A stretch of DNA of 64,000 nucleotides, from assembly GCA_963823845.1 (NCBI GenBank), contig CAWGND010000011.1:496001-560000 (forward strand). The letters run 5' to 3'. How positions within the stretch are numbered: the first letter of the stretch is position 1; each line of letters opens with the position of its first letter. The notes under the pieces are model-generated. The model was not told the DNA's origin. It did no database searches and saw only the letters and a list, made by a program, of their open reading frames with translations. Positions 61,507 through 64,000 of this stretch are shown here, one piece after another. The position numbers and the translations under genes were made by a program. This stretch comes from Alloacidobacterium sp963823845 (GTDB lineage Bacteria > Acidobacteriota > Terriglobia > Terriglobales > Acidobacteriaceae).

Positions 61507-64000
61507 CTAAATCACGCTTATGCGGCCTCTGGTCAGCAGATAATACACAACCGGAGTCACAATCAGGCTGAGCACCATGGAGATGCACAGGCCGCCGATG
61601 ACTGCGATGGCCAGGGGTTGGAGCATCTGTGAGCCGGAGCCTAAGGCAAATGCCAGCGGCAGCATTCCGCATACGGCCGCGATAGCCGTCATCAGGATGG
61701 GCCGCAGCCGACGCTGTGCAGCGTGCATCATCGCTTCTCTGGAGTTGCCTCCTTCAGCGCGGAATTTCTCATCTGCGTCGAGCAGGAGAATGCCATTCTT
61801 GGCCACGATGCCGATGACCATAATCAATCCCATAAAAGACGCGACGCTAAAGGTGGTTCCGGTGACGAGCAGAGCGATAACAACGCCCGAGATGGAGAGC
61901 ACTGACGAAGTAAGAATTGCGATGGGTGCGGAGAAGTTGCGAAATTCGGCGAGCAGAACTCCGAAAACGAGGGCCAGGGCCAGAAGCAAAACGCGCATCA
62001 GGTCATGAAAGGACTTTTGCTGTTCTTCATATGTTCCACCGTACTCGATTCGAACGTTGGACGGGAGATGCAAACTGTCGACTGTGCGACGAACCTGCGC
62101 CATACCGCTGCCAAGATCGGAACCCTCAAGCCGTCCCGTTACTACAACCAGCCGCTGCAAATTTTCGCGGCGAATCTCATTTTGCGGCGGCAGCTCTTCT
62201 ATGTCTGCAAGCGAGCCCAGAGTTGCTGTGTGTCCCGTGCTGCTGTTGAAGACTGTATTTTGAATGGAATCGAGAGACGAGCGCGTTTCGTCACCCATCC
62301 GCACTCGGATGGTGTAAGGACGGCCATTTGCGATGAGAGGATCGGTGGGCGTCACTCCATCGAGGATGCTGCTCGCATCTTCAGCGACCTCAGCCGGCGT
62401 GAAACCGAGACGCGCCGCAACTGTGGGATTGACTTTGAAGTTTGTTGCCGGACCGCTGATGGTATTCTCGATGCCGTTCTGCACATCCACGACGCCATTG
62501 ATTTTGCTGATCGCGTCGGCTACTCGCGGGCCCAGCTGATTGAGCATGGTCTGATCGTTCGCGAATATCTTGATCTGAATCGGCTCCGGAGCATTGGAGA
62601 GATCGCCGATCATGTCCTGCAGTACCTGTGTGAACTCGACGTCCAGCTCCGGTTCGGTCCTCCTGATCTGCTCGCGAACATCTGCCATGACTTCGTCGAT
62701 GCCACGGTCCCGTTTGCTCTTCAACTTTACTGTTATGTCGCCGGTATTGGCCTCGGTCACCGCTGCAAGGCCCATTTGCAGACCAGTGCGGCGGGATGTG
62801 CTTTCAACTTCCGGAGTTGCGCGAAGAATCCGTTCGACGTGCTCAAGTACGCGGTTCGTCTCTGTCAGGGAGCTGCCGGCAGGCATGATGTAGTCCAGTA
62901 TGAAGCCGCCTTCATCCATTTCAGGCAGCAGATCTGATCCCAAACCTTGATAGGCAAACCAGGTTCCCAGGACGAGGGCTGCACATACAGCAAACAGAAT
63001 CAGCGGATTCAATAGCGACCAATTCAGTGCGCGACTGTGCCACGCGATGATACGTGATAGAATACGCCCCGGTTCTGCATGCCTTGATGTTGCTGCTACA
63101 TCGTGCCGTTCGCGCAACATGACCAAGCTGAGTCCGGGAGTCCAGGTCAGGGCGAGAAAGAGAGATGTGAGCAGCGCGGCTGTCATTGTAACGGCCAATG
63201 CACGGAAGAAGCTTCCTGTCACTCCGGTTACTGAGATCAAAGGCAGAAACACAACGACAGGGGTGATGGTCGATCCGATCAGGGGCGCTGTGATCTCGCG
63301 CAATGCTTTGCGCACCGCGTCAATGCGGGCTTCTCCTGAGTCGCGATGGAGAATGATGTTTTCAACGACGACGATTGCATCGTCGATGACTAACCCGATT
63401 GCCGCGGCCAGACCGCCAAGGGTCATCAGGTTGAAGCTCTCTCCAATCAGCCAGAGGAAAAGAATTGTGACTGCCACGGTTACGGGAATGACGAGACCGG
63501 CTACGACTGACGATGCCCAGTCGCGCAGGAAGAGGAAGAGAATGACACAAGCAAGAACGAGGCCAATGAGGATCGCGTCCCTGACGCTTGAGATACTTTC
63601 GCGAACCAGTTGCGATTGATCGTAGTAAGGTTCGAGCTTGACCCCGGGAGGCAGATTTTTCTTGAGCTGCTTCACTTCGTCAGCAACGGCGTTTGCGACG
63701 GCCACCGTATTGCTCGCGGGCTGGCGCGTAATGTTGAGCAGCACGGCGGGCTTGCCGTTCGCAGTCACGACGGTGTAGACCGGCATGGTTGCTGGTTGGA
63801 CAGCAGCAACATCGGCCACTCGCACGGGCGCGCCTCCTGGCGTCGTCTTGATGACGAGCTGGCCCAGGCCGGCGGCATCGTGCACCTGCGCACCAACGAG
63901 GCCAAGAATCAGCTGATGGTTTTCTTCGTAGAGGCCGGGAGAATCGATGATGTTTGACGCCTGAATGGCATTCACCAGATCGGAGATGGTCACTCCCGAA
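61507..64000 (-). CDS. RND efflux transporter (CzcA/AcrB type), 5' end outside window
   Basis: The C-terminal 831 residues of an RND pump; the first 200 or so residues lie beyond the right edge. Visible are the docking domains and the helices 2-12: VIPVTVAVTILFLWLIGES, then GLAAAIGLVIDDAIVVVENI with the essential Asp pair near TM4, FMGLIMVIGIVAKNGILLLD near TM10 and the ending VTPVVYYLLTRG. The helix and DD pattern suggests a heavy-metal (HME) or hydrophobe (HAE) efflux pump; I cannot choose. It is convergent with the kinase gene, ending at adjacent bases. Confidence 0.9.
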   Translation of the reverse strand, partial: SGVTISDLVNAIQASNIIDSPGLYEENHQLILGLVGAQVHDAAGLGQLVIKTTPGGAPVRVADVAAVQPATMPVYTVVTANGKPAVLLNITRQPASNTVAVANAVADEVKQLKKNLPPGVKLEPYYDQSQLVRESISSVRDAILIGLVLACVILFLFLRDWASSVVAGLVIPVTVAVTILFLWLIGESFNLMTLGGLAAAIGLVIDDAIVVVENIILHRDSGEARIDAVRKALREITAPLIGSTITPVVVFLPLISVTGVTGSFFRALAVTMTAALLTSLFLALTWTPGLSLVMLRERHDVAATSRHAEPGRILSRIIAWHSRALNWSLLNPLILFAVCAALVLGTWFAYQGLGSDLLPEMDEGGFILDYIMPAGSSLTETNRVLEHVERILRATPEVESTSRRTGLQMGLAAVTEANTGDITVKLKSKRDRGIDEVMADVREQIRRTEPELDVEFTQVLQDMIGDLSNAPEPIQIKIFANDQTMLNQLGPRVADAISKINGVVDVQNGIENTISGPATNFKVNPTVAARLGFTPAEVAEDASSILDGVTPTDPLIANGRPYTIRVRMGDETRSSLDSIQNTVFNSSTGHTATLGSLADIEELPPQNEIRRENLQRLVVVTGRLEGSDLGSGMAQVRRTVDSLHLPSNVRIEYGGTYEEQQKSFHDLMRVLLLALALVFGVLLAEFRNFSAPIAILTSSVLSISGVVIALLVTGTTFSVASFMGLIMVIGIVAKNGILLLDADEKFRAEGGNSREAMMHAAQRRLRPILMTAIAAVCGMLPLAFALGSGSQMLQPLAIAVIGGLCISMVLSLIVTPVVYYLLTRGRISVI

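Overview
The window looks like chromosome of a member of the Acidobacteriota, most likely class Terriglobia (family Acidobacteriaceae or a relative). The signs are a very large ADOP-type MacB/FtsX permease, a carboxypeptidase-like TonB receptor followed by TPR and CRTAC1-type FG-GAP proteins, a Pal lipoprotein with an Ig-like insert, hopanoid genes, DUF899 and SRPBCC paralogues, and a short intergenic repeat (GCAGATCC...TCAGGATGACA) of a kind I associate with these genomes. No tRNA, rRNA, CRISPR array or insertion sequence was recognised.

Layout. 1-6.8 kb: the end of a multicopper oxidase, a secreted phosphoesterase, and an M16 peptidase pair (one subunit with the zinc motif, one without). 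7-14.6 kb: DoxX-like and other small membrane proteins, an ABM monooxygenase, then a long ArsR-led operon (three SRPBCC proteins, a GyrI-like protein, a secreted protein, two DUF899 thioredoxin-fold proteins, a small Cys-containing membrane protein). 14.6-22.4 kb, minus strand: ADOP permease, and the hopanoid/isoprenoid run ispH-shc-hpnH-unknown-AbrB-like. 22.5-30.2 kb: esterase, a divergent ArsR/SRPBCC pair, a DHFR-like protein, a GH16 lipoprotein, recN and a CsgG-like lipoprotein. 30.4-36.6 kb: a four-Cys mini-protein and the complete Tol-Pal cluster (tolQ, tolR, TonB/TolA-like, tolB, pal, cpoB). 36.6-38 kb: a UDP-sugar dehydrogenase. 38.1-47.6 kb, minus strand: a TonB-dependent receptor, then TPR, CRTAC1-like, seven-haem cytochrome-TPR and TPR genes. 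47.8-51.3 kb: a lone xanthine-dehydrogenase-type molybdopterin subunit and a YVTN beta-propeller. 51.4-56.2 kb: ECF sigma factor, anti-sigma factor, an unknown protein and a TPR-CHAT protease-like protein. 56.4-64 kb: a small protein, an NAD-binding protein, an IclR-HTH/periplasmic-binding-fold regulator, a phosphoribosyltransferase, an OmpR/histidine kinase pair, and an RND pump that runs off the right edge.

Two things stand out. First, the TonB receptor gene has a near-consensus promoter (TTGACA-18-TATAGT) followed directly by two 14-bp LacI-type palindromes (TGGWAWCGWTWCCA), with a third about 100 bp upstream. Second, the sigma/anti-sigma/unknown/CHAT block looks like a self-contained regulated caspase-fold system.

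A caution: at least nine conserved genes are split by one-base indels, and several sites are short homopolymers (multicopper oxidase, third SRPBCC, small membrane protein, shc, CsgG-like, tolR, TonB/TolA-like, tolB, TonB receptor). The density, and its fall on essential-type genes, points to sequence or assembly error rather than true gene decay. These genes are listed over their full inferred extent.
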